Assembly: GCF_007922615.2 (NCBI RefSeq)
Contig: NZ_CP042301.2
Coordinates: 4,324,001 to 4,388,000, forward strand
DNA length: 64,000 nt
Direction of reading: 5' to 3'
Source: Nitratireductor mangrovi
Lineage (GTDB): Bacteria; Pseudomonadota; Alphaproteobacteria; Rhizobiales; Rhizobiaceae
This document shows positions 24,137 to 33,568 of this stretch, in pieces. Positions within the stretch are counted from its first letter, which is position 1. Each line of letters begins with the position of its first letter. The position numbers and the translations under genes were made by a program. The notes beneath the pieces were generated by a model, which searched no databases, had not been told where the DNA came from, and saw nothing but the letters and a program-made list of their open reading frames with translations.

Positions 24137-26206
24137 ATGCGATTTGCGGTTGATACGGGAGGCACGTTCACGGACCTCGTCGTCGAGGACGACAGCGGCA
24201 TCTGCCGACTCTACAAGGCAGCTACGACGCCACACGATCCAGTCGCCGGGATGCTCGATGCGCTTACCGTGGCAGCGGACGCCGCTGGCCGGTCACTCCC
24301 AGACTTCCTTGCCGGCGGTAGCACACTGCTGCACGGCACGACACATGCCATCAATGCCATTATCACGGGCAGGACGGCCCGCACCGCCCTGCTCACGACG
24401 TTGGGACATGGCGACATTCTGGTTCTGCGGGAAGGCGGTCGCGCAGAAACGTTCAATTTCACGCATGAGTTCCCCGAACCTTATATTCCCCGCAGTCTGA
24501 CCTTTGAGGTTCCCGAGCGGGTGATGGCCGATGGTTCTGTCCGTCATGGACTGGACGAACAGGCAGTGCTGTCGCAGATCGAACAGCTGAAAGAAAAGTC
24601 GGTGGAGGCGGTCGCCGTATGCCTCCTATGGTCGATCGTCAATCCCGCGCACGAACTTAGGATCGGCGAGCTTCTCGAAAAACACCTTCCCGGCATCCCC
24701 TTTACGCTGTCACACAGGCTCAACCCGGCCATCCGCGAGTTTCGGCGGGCATCGTCCGCTGCGGTTGATGCATCGCTCAAGCCGATGATCGCACGCTATA
24801 TGAGTGATCTGGAGCGGCGGCTGCGCGACGCCGGCTTCCGCGGCCGAGTGCTCATCGTCACTTCTCAGGCAGGCGTCATCGATGCCGCGGACGCTGCGCA
24901 GGCGCCGATCCATATCGTGAACTCTGGCCCGTCGATGGCACCTATCGCCGGTCGCTACTATGCAGCGATCGACAGTTCGGCCGCGGACACGATCATAGCG
25001 GATACCGGCGGCACAACTTACGATGTGTCGATCGTGCGCAAGGGTAACATCCCGACCACACGCGAGACATGGATCGGACCGCGATATCGCGGGATCATGC
25101 TCGGATTCCCTTGGGTGGACGTCAAAAGCGTGGGAGCAGGCGGCGGATCGATCGCCTCGATTGACGGCGGCGGCCTGCTGCGGGTCGGCCCCGCGAGCGC
25201 CGGTGCGGTCCCAGGTCCCGCATCCTACGGCCGCGGCGGCACACATGCCACGGTGACCGATGCCGCCGTTGCTCTCGGTCACATTGATCCAGCATATTTC
25301 CTTGGCGGCGCGATGACGCTCGACGCGGAGGCGGCGCGCCAGGCTGTCGAGCGGGACGTTGCAAGGCCCGGGCAACTCCCGGTCGCCGAGGCAGCTGATG
25401 CGGTCCTGACCATCGCGACCGAGAACATGGTGCAGGCCATTCTGGACATCACCGTCAAGCAGGGCATCGACCCGCGCGAGGCAGTACTCATCGGCGGCGG
25501 CGGCGCGGCCGGCCTTAACTCCGTCCGGATCGCACGGCGCCTCGGCTGCCGGACGCTGATAATCCCGGAAACCGGTCCAGCGCTTTCTGCCGCCGGTGCG
25601 CTGATGTCGGAACTGAAGGCGGAGTACCATGCCGCGCAGGTTGCTCATTCCGACAGTTTCGACCACGAGGCGGTGAACGCCACGCTGGCCGCGCTGGCGC
25701 GAAGGGCGAAGGCATTTGCCGCCGGACCGGGGGCCGGCGCAATGGAGACCACGATTTCGTTCAAGGCCGACGCGCGTTACGCGACCGAAGTCTGGGAGAT
25801 CGAGGTACCACTGCGCGACGGCGCGATCGCCGACGCCGACGCGCTGTTGGAGTTCGTCGAGGATTTCCACCGTACGCACGAAATGCTTTTCTCGTTCCGT
25901 GACGAAGGGTCCCTCATCGAGGTGGTCGGCTGGACGGCGTCGGTGACGTGCCGGCTATCCGAAAGGAAGGACCTGCGTCTCGCTTCGCCCGCCGGCATCA
26001 AGGAAAAGTGGGTCCGCAACGCCTGGTTTGCGGGCGTCGGGTGGGCGGAGACCACCGTTTATCGCTTCGAGACATTGAAGGCGGGGGAACGGATCAACGG
26101 TCCGGCCATCGTGGAGAACGACTACACCACGGTCATCGTAGACCCGGGCGCGAGCGCCGAGAGGCGACCGTCCGGCAGTCTAGTCATTGACGTCGGCCAG
26201 CAGTGA
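24137..26206 (+). CDS. hyuA: Hydantoinase A/oxoprolinase family protein (HyuA), set 2
   Basis: A 689-aa HyuA-type subunit. Phosphate loops are MRFAVDTGGTFTDLVVED at the start and TIIADTGGTTYDVSIV near residue 285. STLLHGTTHAINAIITGR and a glycine-rich LIGGGGAAGLNSV follow. ATG 24137 was chosen because the protein then begins directly at the first strand of the ATPase fold. It lies 31 bp after the aminotransferase and 10 bp before its HyuB partner. The pair would open a lactam or hydantoin ring with ATP. No zinc-ribbon subunit is present in this set. Confidence 0.92.
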   Translation: MRFAVDTGGTFTDLVVEDDSGICRLYKAATTPHDPVAGMLDALTVAADAAGRSLPDFLAGGSTLLHGTTHAINAIITGRTARTALLTTLGHGDILVLREGGRAETFNFTHEFPEPYIPRSLTFEVPERVMADGSVRHGLDEQAVLSQIEQLKEKSVEAVAVCLLWSIVNPAHELRIGELLEKHLPGIPFTLSHRLNPAIREFRRASSAAVDASLKPMIARYMSDLERRLRDAGFRGRVLIVTSQAGVIDAADAAQAPIHIVNSGPSMAPIAGRYYAAIDSSAADTIIADTGGTTYDVSIVRKGNIPTTRETWIGPRYRGIMLGFPWVDVKSVGAGGGSIASIDGGGLLRVGPASAGAVPGPASYGRGGTHATVTDAAVALGHIDPAYFLGGAMTLDAEAARQAVERDVARPGQLPVAEAADAVLTIATENMVQAILDITVKQGIDPREAVLIGGGGAAGLNSVRIARRLGCRTLIIPETGPALSAAGALMSELKAEYHAAQVAHSDSFDHEAVNATLAALARRAKAFAAGPGAGAMETTISFKADARYATEVWEIEVPLRDGAIADADALLEFVEDFHRTHEMLFSFRDEGSLIEVVGWTASVTCRLSERKDLRLASPAGIKEKWVRNAWFAGVGWAETTVYRFETLKAGERINGPAIVENDYTTVIVDPGASAERRPSGSLVIDVGQQ

Positions 26207-26216
26207 GGAAACGGCC

Positions 26217-27962
26217 ATGGATCTCGTGACACTCGCACTGTTGAACAATCGCTTTGAAGGCGTTGCCCGCAAGATGGCGAACACGCTGCTCAGGACCGGA
26301 CGTTCGGGTGTGCTCAATATCGCGCGCGACTTTTCCTGTTGCATCGTGACTGCCGACGCGCAGCTTCTGGTCGCCAACGAGGGCCTGCCCATCCACGTGC
26401 TCTCCGGACCAGACATCATGGCTAAGTTCATGAAGGAATACTGCCCCGATCTCAAAGCGGGCGACGCTTTCATCAACAATTCGCCTTACCACGGCTGCAG
26501 CCACGCGGCCGATCACACGATTCTGGTGCCGATCGTCGACGACGCGGGACGACACCGGTTCACGGTGCTGGCGAAGGCTCATCAGGCCGACATCGGCAAC
26601 TCAATTCCCACTACCTATCACGGTGCGGCACGCGACGTTTACGAGGAAGGCGCGCTTATCTTCCCGTCGGTGCGGGTGCAGGAGAACTATCGGACCAACC
26701 AGGATTTTGTTCGCATGTGCCGCATGCGTATCCGCGTCCCGGATCAGTGGTGGGGAGATTTCCTGGCGGCGCTTGGGGCTGCGAGGATCGGAGAACAGGA
26801 AATTAGGGCAATGGCGGCTGAAGTCGGATGGGACGCGCTCGAGGCTTTCAGCCGGGAATGGCTCGACTATTCCGAAAAGCGCATGATCGACGCGCTGCGC
26901 GCCCTGCCCAGTGGTCGCGCGAGCCGTGTAAGCAGGCACGATCCGTTCCCCGGCACGCCGGACGACGGCATCCCGGTCACGGTACATGTCGTGGTCGACG
27001 CCGAAGCCGCGCGAATCTCCGTCGATCTCACCGAGAACATGGATTGCCTTCCTTGCGGCCTCAACCTTTCGGAGGCCTGCACGCGCACAGCCGCCATGGT
27101 TGGCATCTTCAATTCAATCGATCATTCCGTGCCGAAGAACGCCGGCAGTTTCCGACGCATCGACCTGAAGCTCAGGGAGAATTGCGTCGTCGGGGTGCCC
27201 CGCCATCCGACCTCCTGCTCGGTGGCTACCACCAACGTGGCAGACCGTGTCGCAAACCCGGTCCAATGCGCCATCGCGGAGATCGCGGAGAGCAAGGGAA
27301 TGGCCGAATGCGGCGCCGTCATCCCGCCTTCGGTCGCGGTGATTTCGGGCATCCACCCACGCGACGGCAAACCTTTCATAAACCAGGTGTTCCTGGGAAT
27401 GACCGGCGGCGCAGGCAGCCCCGACGCAGACGCCTGGTTGACCATTGGCCACGTCGGTAACGCGGGCATGTGTAACCTGGATTCGATCGAACTCGACGAG
27501 TTGCGCCAGCCGCTCTATGTCGCGTCACGCCGGCTGCTGCCGGACACGGAGGGCGCCGGCGAGCATGTCGGGGCGCCGTCGATTGCGGTCGAATTCGGCC
27601 CTGTCGGTTGCGACATCTCTGTCGGCTACGTCAGCGACGGGGTCGTCAACGCCGCGCTGGGCACGCGTGGCGGCGGGAGAGGCGGCCCGGCCAACCAATA
27701 TCTGATCAAGGAGGACGGGAGTCGCGAACCCTTGCCGTCCTGCGCGCAAGTTGACGTGGCGGACGGTCAACTCGTCCTGTCCATTTCTGCTGGCGGCGGC
27801 GGCTACGGAGACCCGAAGTCACGGCCGGCGGAGAAGGTCGCCCGCGATGTGCGGTTGGGGCGGATCACAGCCGAACGTGCGCGCGCCGTCTATGGCGTGG
27901 CGCTGGGCATGGACGGTTCGATTGAACCTGAAGCAACCGCGCGGCTTCGCGCGGCGGCATGA
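26217..27962 (+). CDS. hyuB: Hydantoinase B/oxoprolinase family protein (HyuB), set 2
   Basis: A 581-aa HyuB-type subunit beginning MDLVTLALLNNRFEGVARKM. The conserved DAFINNSPYHGCSHAADHTIL region (about 90-110) probably binds metal, and SISAGGGGYGDPKSRP closes the family signature near the C-terminus. ATG 26217 has a GAGGA box overlapping the preceding stop region. It works with the HyuA encoded just upstream. The binding-protein gene of the Liv-type importer follows after 34 bp, which links ring opening to uptake. Confidence 0.92.
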   Translation: MDLVTLALLNNRFEGVARKMANTLLRTGRSGVLNIARDFSCCIVTADAQLLVANEGLPIHVLSGPDIMAKFMKEYCPDLKAGDAFINNSPYHGCSHAADHTILVPIVDDAGRHRFTVLAKAHQADIGNSIPTTYHGAARDVYEEGALIFPSVRVQENYRTNQDFVRMCRMRIRVPDQWWGDFLAALGAARIGEQEIRAMAAEVGWDALEAFSREWLDYSEKRMIDALRALPSGRASRVSRHDPFPGTPDDGIPVTVHVVVDAEAARISVDLTENMDCLPCGLNLSEACTRTAAMVGIFNSIDHSVPKNAGSFRRIDLKLRENCVVGVPRHPTSCSVATTNVADRVANPVQCAIAEIAESKGMAECGAVIPPSVAVISGIHPRDGKPFINQVFLGMTGGAGSPDADAWLTIGHVGNAGMCNLDSIELDELRQPLYVASRRLLPDTEGAGEHVGAPSIAVEFGPVGCDISVGYVSDGVVNAALGTRGGGRGGPANQYLIKEDGSREPLPSCAQVDVADGQLVLSISAGGGGYGDPKSRPAEKVARDVRLGRITAERARAVYGVALGMDGSIEPEATARLRAAA

Positions 27963-27996
27963 GCACGACTGCAACTGGTGAAGGAGGAACCATTAC

Positions 27997-29172
27997 ATGA
28001 AAACGGGAACGCGCTTCTTTCTGACTGCACTTGTCGCGACGACGCCGCTTACCGCCGCCGCCCAGGAAGACGTGACGGTCGGCTTCGCGATTGCACTGTC
28101 CGGCTTTGTCGCGCCTTATGACGACGGGCCTTACAAGGCCGCCAAGCTCGCAATTGAAGATATCAATGCGAAGGGCGGGCTCCTCGGGCGCAAGATTATA
28201 GAGGTATCAGCCGATACCGCGTCCGATCCTGCACAGGGCGCAACGGCGGCCACGGACGTCTTATCCAAGAATGCCGAACTCGTAATGGTCACCTGCGACT
28301 TCGATTTCGGTGCACCCGCCGCCCTCGTCGCCCAGTCGCAGAACAAGATCGCCTTCTCGTCCTGCGCCGCCGACGCCAAGTTCGGCGTGCAGGGCATAGG
28401 CCCGAATGCCTATACCATGGCCACGGCCACGAACCACCAGGGCGCCATCTTGGCAGAGTTCGCCTGGAACACGCTCGGCAAGCGGAACGTCTACATCCTT
28501 AACGACCTCCAGGTCGAATACAACAAGTCGCTGTGTTCCAACTTTGAGAAGCGCTGGCGCGAACTTGCCGGCGGCGAGGGCGTTACCGGGTATGACGAAT
28601 ACAATGCCGGCAACGACACCGTCATCCCCGCGCAGGTCAGTCGTATGAAGGACGCTGAGGCGAAGTCGGACGTGATTATGTTCTGCGGAGCGATCAACGG
28701 CGCTTCCTACGTGCGCCAGATCCGCGCTGCTGGCATCGACCTGCCCATGATTACAGGCGAGTCGATGGACGGAACATACTGGTTGGAGGCGGTTCCGGAC
28801 TTGAGCGAATTCTACAACCTCAGCTACGGGAGTATTCACGGCGACGACCCCAGTTCCCGTGTCAACGATTTTGTGGCGAAATTCACGAAGGCGTACGGAG
28901 AGCCGCCGGTAACGGGACACGCGCTCACCGGCTATGGGGTGATCGAAGCCTGGGCGCGGGCGGTTGAAAGCGCAGGCTCTTTCGAAGCGGATGCCGTTCG
29001 CGCAAAACTCGACGCTTTCGCCGGCGAGGATTTGCTGGTCGGGAAGACATTTTTCACTAGCGACCTGCACATCAACAACAGCCGGCCCATGACGATTATC
29101 AAAATCGATGGTGGGAAAGCGGCCTCGCTAGGCGTTTTCGACGCCGAAAAGACCCCCGAGATCACATTCTGA
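27997..29172 (+). CDS. Periplasmic binding protein, branched-chain amino acid (Liv) type
   Basis: A 391-aa periplasmic protein with a signal peptide (MKTGTRFFLTALVATTPLTAAAQ) and a type I binding fold: DVTVGFAIALSGFVAPYDDG at the mature start, KAAKLAIEDINAKGGLLGRKI, and SQNKIAFSSCAAD near the middle. AAGGAGGA precedes the ATG. Liv-type proteins bind amino acids, amides and many aromatic or aliphatic acids. It leads the transporter portion of the operon, so it probably captures the cyclic amide opened by HyuAB. Confidence 0.92.
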   Translation: MKTGTRFFLTALVATTPLTAAAQEDVTVGFAIALSGFVAPYDDGPYKAAKLAIEDINAKGGLLGRKIIEVSADTASDPAQGATAATDVLSKNAELVMVTCDFDFGAPAALVAQSQNKIAFSSCAADAKFGVQGIGPNAYTMATATNHQGAILAEFAWNTLGKRNVYILNDLQVEYNKSLCSNFEKRWRELAGGEGVTGYDEYNAGNDTVIPAQVSRMKDAEAKSDVIMFCGAINGASYVRQIRAAGIDLPMITGESMDGTYWLEAVPDLSEFYNLSYGSIHGDDPSSRVNDFVAKFTKAYGEPPVTGHALTGYGVIEAWARAVESAGSFEADAVRAKLDAFAGEDLLVGKTFFTSDLHINNSRPMTIIKIDGGKAASLGVFDAEKTPEITF

Positions 29173-29208
29173 GGCGAAAGGGGTATTGACGAGAACCGGA
29201 CGGCGAAG

Positions 29209-29928
29209 GTGATCACGCTTCGTGCCCATAATATCGGTGTACGATTCGGCGGCGTGCTGGCACTCCACGACGTCTCCCTTGAGATCAGGCCCGGCGAAAT
29301 CGTCGGCCTGATCGGGGCCAACGGTGCCGGGAAGAGCACGCTCATAAACGTAATGTCGGGCTTCCAGCGGCCGACGGCCGGCGACGTTTTTCTGGGCGAC
29401 CGGGCTTTGCTGAAACTTCCCCCTCACTCGGTCGCGCGGGCGGGCGTGGTTCGAACATTCCAGGGCGTGCGGCTGTTCGGGGAACTCACCATCGCCGAGA
29501 ACGTGGCCGCGGTGGCCGCAGTCGTGGGGAGTCCGGCATTTGCCATAGAGGAGCTCGTCGTTGCAGTCGGGCTAACAGGTGACTTCGACAGGAAGGCCGC
29601 GACCCTGAGCTATTCTGATCAGAGGAAACTGGCGATCGCCCGCGCGCTAGCCCTGGAACCGGCTTTTCTGCTCCTCGACGAGCCTGCCGCGGGAATGTCG
29701 CCGCAGGAGGCCGAACAGCTGGGCGTCGCACTCGAGGAGCTTGTCGAGGGCAGGGGAATCGGGCTGCTGCTGGTCGAGCACAACATGGATCTCGTCATGT
29801 CTGTCTGTCAGCGGCTGGTCGCCCTGGACGTGGGCCGCGTCATCGCGAGCGGGACGCCGGCTGCGGTGCGCGCCGATCCGAGCGTCCGGGCGGCCTATCT
29901 CGGCGGGGTGCCACATGGCGCTGCTTGA
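29209..29928 (+). CDS. livG: Liv-type ABC transporter ATPase (LivG-like)
   Basis: A 239-aa ATPase with Walker A GANGAGKST (about 38-46), signature LSYSDQRKLAIARAL (Ser where most have Gly) and Walker B FLLLDEPAAGMSPQE. The start is GTG 29209. It ends 14 bp inside the next gene. It powers the importer encoded by 27997-32573. Confidence 0.92.
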   Translation: MITLRAHNIGVRFGGVLALHDVSLEIRPGEIVGLIGANGAGKSTLINVMSGFQRPTAGDVFLGDRALLKLPPHSVARAGVVRTFQGVRLFGELTIAENVAAVAAVVGSPAFAIEELVVAVGLTGDFDRKAATLSYSDQRKLAIARALALEPAFLLLDEPAAGMSPQEAEQLGVALEELVEGRGIGLLLVEHNMDLVMSVCQRLVALDVGRVIASGTPAAVRADPSVRAAYLGGVPHGAA

Positions 29929-30640
29929 GCTCGACCGAGTCTGGGTAAGCTACGGTCCGGTCCCGGCGCTGCGGGACGTGTCACTTTCGCTCGAAGAAGG
30001 GGAGACGCTCGCGGTCGTGGGGCCGAACGGCGCTGGCAAGACCACGCTTACGCTCGCCATCGCCGGTGCGCTGCCCGCAGCCGCAGGGACCGTGCGGCTC
30101 GACCAGCGGCCAATCGACGGCCTCCGGACAGAGGATGTCGCCCTGATGGGTATTGCGCTGGTGCCTGAGGGTCGCCGCATCTTCGACGGATTGACCGTCC
30201 ACGAGAACCTGCTTTTGGGGATGTCGCGGAGGCTCGGAGACCGTGCGGCGCGAAGCAAGGCGTTGGCAGAGATCCACGCCATGTTTCCGATCCTCGCCGA
30301 GCGCCGCAACGGCTTGGCAACCCGGCTCTCCGGCGGCGAGCAGCAGCAGCTCGCCATCGCTCGCGCGTTGCTCTCGCGCCCCCGCCTCCTGATCCTCGAC
30401 GAGCCGTCACTCGGACTTGCACCGCTTCTGGTCGATCGCGTTTATGACGTCCTTCGGGAATTGCGCGCTACTGGTCTTAGCATCCTGCTGGTCGAGCAGA
30501 ATCCAGTTCGGATAGGTTTCGTGGCCGATCGCGTGATGGTGCTCTCCGGGGGTGCGGTGCGTCTGGAGGGAAGGGCCGCCGATCTGCTCGGAGACGCGCG
30601 GTTGGAAAACGCTTACCTTTCCGGCGAAGGGCACGCCTGA
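29915..30640 (+). CDS. livF: Liv-type ABC transporter ATPase (LivF-like)
   Basis: A 241-aa ATPase with Walker A GPNGAGKTT, signature LSGGEQQQLAIARALLSRPRL and Walker B LLILDEPSLGLAP. ATG 29915 lies within the end of the LivG gene, and its TGA (30638-30640) overlaps the ATG of the LivH permease (30640). The tight overlaps show one transcript and coupled translation. It pairs with LivG on the cytoplasmic side of the importer. Confidence 0.92.
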   Translation: MALLELDRVWVSYGPVPALRDVSLSLEEGETLAVVGPNGAGKTTLTLAIAGALPAAAGTVRLDQRPIDGLRTEDVALMGIALVPEGRRIFDGLTVHENLLLGMSRRLGDRAARSKALAEIHAMFPILAERRNGLATRLSGGEQQQLAIARALLSRPRLLILDEPSLGLAPLLVDRVYDVLRELRATGLSILLVEQNPVRIGFVADRVMVLSGGAVRLEGRAADLLGDARLENAYLSGEGHA

Positions 30641-31524
30641 TGAGCTGGGTCATCCAGGCCCTGATTGACGCCATGAGCATTGGCTCAATCTACGCTCTGA
30701 CGGCGCTCGGCATAGGCCTTATCTTCGGCATCATGCGGCTAATCAACTTCGCCCATGCCGAGTTTATCACCGTGACAGTCTACATTCTCGTGCTGGCGAT
30801 CGGGCTGGGTTTTCCCGTAGCTCTCTTTCTCGCGGCGGGCGGCGCGCTTCTGTTGGCGCTGTTGTCGGAGCGGCTGGCGTTCCGCCCCGTCCGGGGGGCC
30901 AATCCCTCGACGCTTTTGATCACCAGTTTCGCGCTCAGCTACCTGCTACAGAACACTCTGGTCCTAGTCTTCGGAGCTCGCCCGATGGGATTGAACATCC
31001 TGCCTTCGCTTTCCAGGCCGCTGCTGATCGGCGACGTGCGCGTCCCCATGATCCAGGTCGTCACGATCGGCGTGACTATCCTGCTGCTCCTTGCCACGGG
31101 CGCCTTCCTGCGCAAAACGCGAATCGGCATCGAGATGCGAGCGGCCGCCGCGGACTTCCAGATGGCGCGGCTGCTGGGCATACGCGCCAACCGGGTCATA
31201 GCGGTGGCCTTCGGGCTGAGCGGCATCTTGGCCTCATCAGCGGCGGTGCTTTACGTCGCCCAAACGGGCGTCGTCGAACCTCGCCTCGGGCTTCACCTCG
31301 CCCTTATCGGCTTTGTGGCGACCGTGGTCGGCGGCATGGGCAGCCTCCCCGGCGCGGTTCTCGGTGGCCTGGCTGTTGGCATGGTCACGGTATTCTTGCA
31401 AGTGCTGCTGCCGTCTGACCTGCGTCCCTTCCGCGAGGCGTTCGTGTACCTGGCGGTCATCTTCGTCCTCGTCTTGAGGCCGCAGGGCCTCTTCCGACCC
31501 GCGTCCGCCCGCGAGCGCGTCTGA
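30640..31524 (+). CDS. livH: Liv-type ABC permease (LivH-like)
   Basis: A 294-aa inner-membrane permease with about eight hydrophobic helices. The N-terminal IQALIDAMSIGSIYALTALGI and the loop EMRAAAADFQMARLLGIRANRVI, which contacts the ATPase, are typical of LivH. GFVATVVGGMGSLPGAVLGG is near the C-terminus. It starts on the LivF stop and its own TGA overlaps the LivM start (31524). Confidence 0.92.
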   Translation: MSWVIQALIDAMSIGSIYALTALGIGLIFGIMRLINFAHAEFITVTVYILVLAIGLGFPVALFLAAGGALLLALLSERLAFRPVRGANPSTLLITSFALSYLLQNTLVLVFGARPMGLNILPSLSRPLLIGDVRVPMIQVVTIGVTILLLLATGAFLRKTRIGIEMRAAAADFQMARLLGIRANRVIAVAFGLSGILASSAAVLYVAQTGVVEPRLGLHLALIGFVATVVGGMGSLPGAVLGGLAVGMVTVFLQVLLPSDLRPFREAFVYLAVIFVLVLRPQGLFRPASARERV

Positions 31525-32573
31525 TGCGATCGCGGGCGCAGACATACCTCCTGCTCGCAGGGCTGATCCTGCTGGCGACGCTACCCGGATATCTCGGGTC
31601 CGCAGCGAGCGCGCGCTTCGCGATCGACATGATGATCAAGTTGGCGTTCGTGATCGGTCTCTCAATCTTCGTCTCGAACACCGGCATCCTTTCGTTCGGA
31701 CATGCGGCCTTCGCGGGGATCGCGGCCTACGCCGCGGCCTGGTTTACGATCCCCGTGATGACCAAGAAGGTGTTTTTGCCCGACCTCCCTGCCTTCGTGC
31801 TTTCGACCGACTTGGGGTTCTGGGGTGGGATGGCGACGGGGATGCTGCTCGCTGCCTTCGTGGCTGCCATCTTTGGCGTCGCCGTGGTTCGGCTGGCGGG
31901 CATCGGCGCGAGCATCGCGACTCTGGCGTTCCTCGCTATCGTAAACACCACCATGTCGCACGCGACCGGCCTGACCAAGGGAACGGCCTCGCTGATCGGG
32001 TTGCCTCTTTTGGTCAACCTGCCAGTCGCCACGGCCGTGGTTCTTGCCTCGCTCCTGGTGGCTAGCGTCTTTGCCGGTTCGCGGGCGGGCTTGATGCTTC
32101 GGGCCTCGCGCGAAGACGAGGTGGCCGCGCTCGCCTCGGGCATCGCAGTTCGTCGGCTGCGGCTCGCCGCTTTCATCCTTTCGGCGGCCGTCGTGGGGGC
32201 AAGCGGCGTCCTGCAAGGACATGCAATCGGCATACTCTCCGTCAGCCAGTTCTATTTGGAATTAACCTTTCTCACACTGGCAATGCTCGTCATCGGCGGC
32301 CAGAACAGCCTTTCGGGCGCGGTGGTCGGTGCGATTGTCATTGCCTTCCTCGGCGAAATGCTCCGCACCGTTGCCGGCGGGTTCACCCTCGCCGGGCTGA
32401 CTGTTCCGGCAATGCCGGGCCTCCGCGAGGTCGCGCTGGCGATCATTATGCTCGCCGTCCTCATGTTGCGACCGAGCGGCATCATGGGAAACCGCGAACT
32501 CAGCCTGGCAAACCTTCGCCGACGCGGAGTTCAGCCACAGGAAGACCACGTCAATACTGCGATATCAGATTGA
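31524..32573 (+). CDS. livM: Liv-type ABC permease (LivM-like)
   Basis: A 349-aa permease with about ten hydrophobic helices. FVSNTGILSFGHAAFAGIAAYAAAW and the ATPase-coupling loop LRASREDEVAALASGIAVRRLRL are typical of LivM, as is LVIGGQNSLSGAVVGA. It starts on the LivH stop and ends 50 bp before the dehydrogenase gene, completing the importer SBP-G-F-H-M. Confidence 0.92.
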   Translation: MRSRAQTYLLLAGLILLATLPGYLGSAASARFAIDMMIKLAFVIGLSIFVSNTGILSFGHAAFAGIAAYAAAWFTIPVMTKKVFLPDLPAFVLSTDLGFWGGMATGMLLAAFVAAIFGVAVVRLAGIGASIATLAFLAIVNTTMSHATGLTKGTASLIGLPLLVNLPVATAVVLASLLVASVFAGSRAGLMLRASREDEVAALASGIAVRRLRLAAFILSAAVVGASGVLQGHAIGILSVSQFYLELTFLTLAMLVIGGQNSLSGAVVGAIVIAFLGEMLRTVAGGFTLAGLTVPAMPGLREVALAIIMLAVLMLRPSGIMGNRELSLANLRRRGVQPQEDHVNTAISD

Positions 32574-32623
32574 CGGCCGGCGGATTTCGAGCTTAACTGC
32601 GATAACAGAAAGGGCGCGGGATC

Positions 32624-33544
32624 ATGCGTGCGGGCATCATCGGTACGGGTCTGATTGGTCGCGGCTGGGCAACAGCATTTGCCCGGGCGGGCTGGGACGT
32701 CAGCATATGGGACCACGTGCCTGCCGTCGCCGCCTCGGCTCTCTCCTCGATCAAGACGGCACTTGACGATATGGCGGCAGTTGGACTTGTCGCCGATCCG
32801 GCCGCTGCGGCCGCACGAGTAGTCGTCGCAGATACACTTTCGGAAGCCGTGGACGGCGCTGACTACGTCCAAGAAAACGTCCCGGAGAACGTAGATGCGA
32901 AGCGTGACGTGTTCGAGCTTCTCGATAAACAGGCGCCGCAAGGAGTGCCGGTCGCAAGCTCCTCCAGCACGATCATCGGGAGTCGGTTCCTATCCGGGAT
33001 CCGCGGGCGCGACCGATGCATAGTGGCCCATCCGGCAAATCCGCCACACCTCATGCCGGTGGTGGAGGTCGCACCCTCGCCGTGGCACGCCGATGCTTTT
33101 GTAGGCGAGACCTGCCGACTGCTTGCATCAATCGGCCAGGTGCCGGTCGTGGTGCGCCAGGAGATTGAAGGGTTTGTCATGAACCGACTGCAGACGGCGG
33201 TGGTGAACGAAGCCGTCGCGCTTGTCGCAAGAGGCGTGATGGATCCCGCGGACGTGGACGCGGTGATGAAACACAGCCTTGGGCTCCGCTGGAGCCTGAT
33301 GGGACCATTCGAGACCATGGACCTGAACGCCCCCGACGGATTCCTCGACTACGCCACCCGTTACGGTCACCTCTACCAAGCAATGGGGCGCGACCTGCAC
33401 GTCGCGGACGCTTGGCAAAACGATACTTTGCAGACGATCGAAGACAGGAGGCGGAGGGATACCCCCCGCGCGGCGGTCGGCGAGCGGATGCGCTGGCGCG
33501 ACCGGGCGCTCATGCGCCTCATGTCCCTGAAGAATGAGCTTTAA
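32624..33544 (+). CDS. Lambda-crystallin-like 3-hydroxyacid/3-hydroxyacyl-CoA dehydrogenase
   Basis: A 306-aa NAD-dependent dehydrogenase. The Rossmann motif is GIIGTGLIGRGWA (residues 4-16). The catalytic His is in VAHPANPPHLMPVVEV. The C-terminal stretch GFVMNRLQ...GLRWSLMGPFETMDLNA is close to that of lambda-crystallin (L-gulonate 3-dehydrogenase), with L-carnitine dehydrogenase as the next likeliest relative. Both oxidise a free beta-hydroxy acid to a beta-keto acid. The next gene encodes BKACE, which uses beta-keto acids, so the pair forms a logical oxidation-cleavage module. Confidence 0.9.
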   Translation: MRAGIIGTGLIGRGWATAFARAGWDVSIWDHVPAVAASALSSIKTALDDMAAVGLVADPAAAAARVVVADTLSEAVDGADYVQENVPENVDAKRDVFELLDKQAPQGVPVASSSSTIIGSRFLSGIRGRDRCIVAHPANPPHLMPVVEVAPSPWHADAFVGETCRLLASIGQVPVVVRQEIEGFVMNRLQTAVVNEAVALVARGVMDPADVDAVMKHSLGLRWSLMGPFETMDLNAPDGFLDYATRYGHLYQAMGRDLHVADAWQNDTLQTIEDRRRRDTPRAAVGERMRWRDRALMRLMSLKNEL

Positions 33545-33568
33545 TACCAGCGGCAAGGAGTCGATTTC

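Noticed and set aside
24710..25879. 389-aa reverse frame inside HyuA set 2
   Set aside because: It is antisense to the ATPase domain of HyuA; no start signal or family resemblance.
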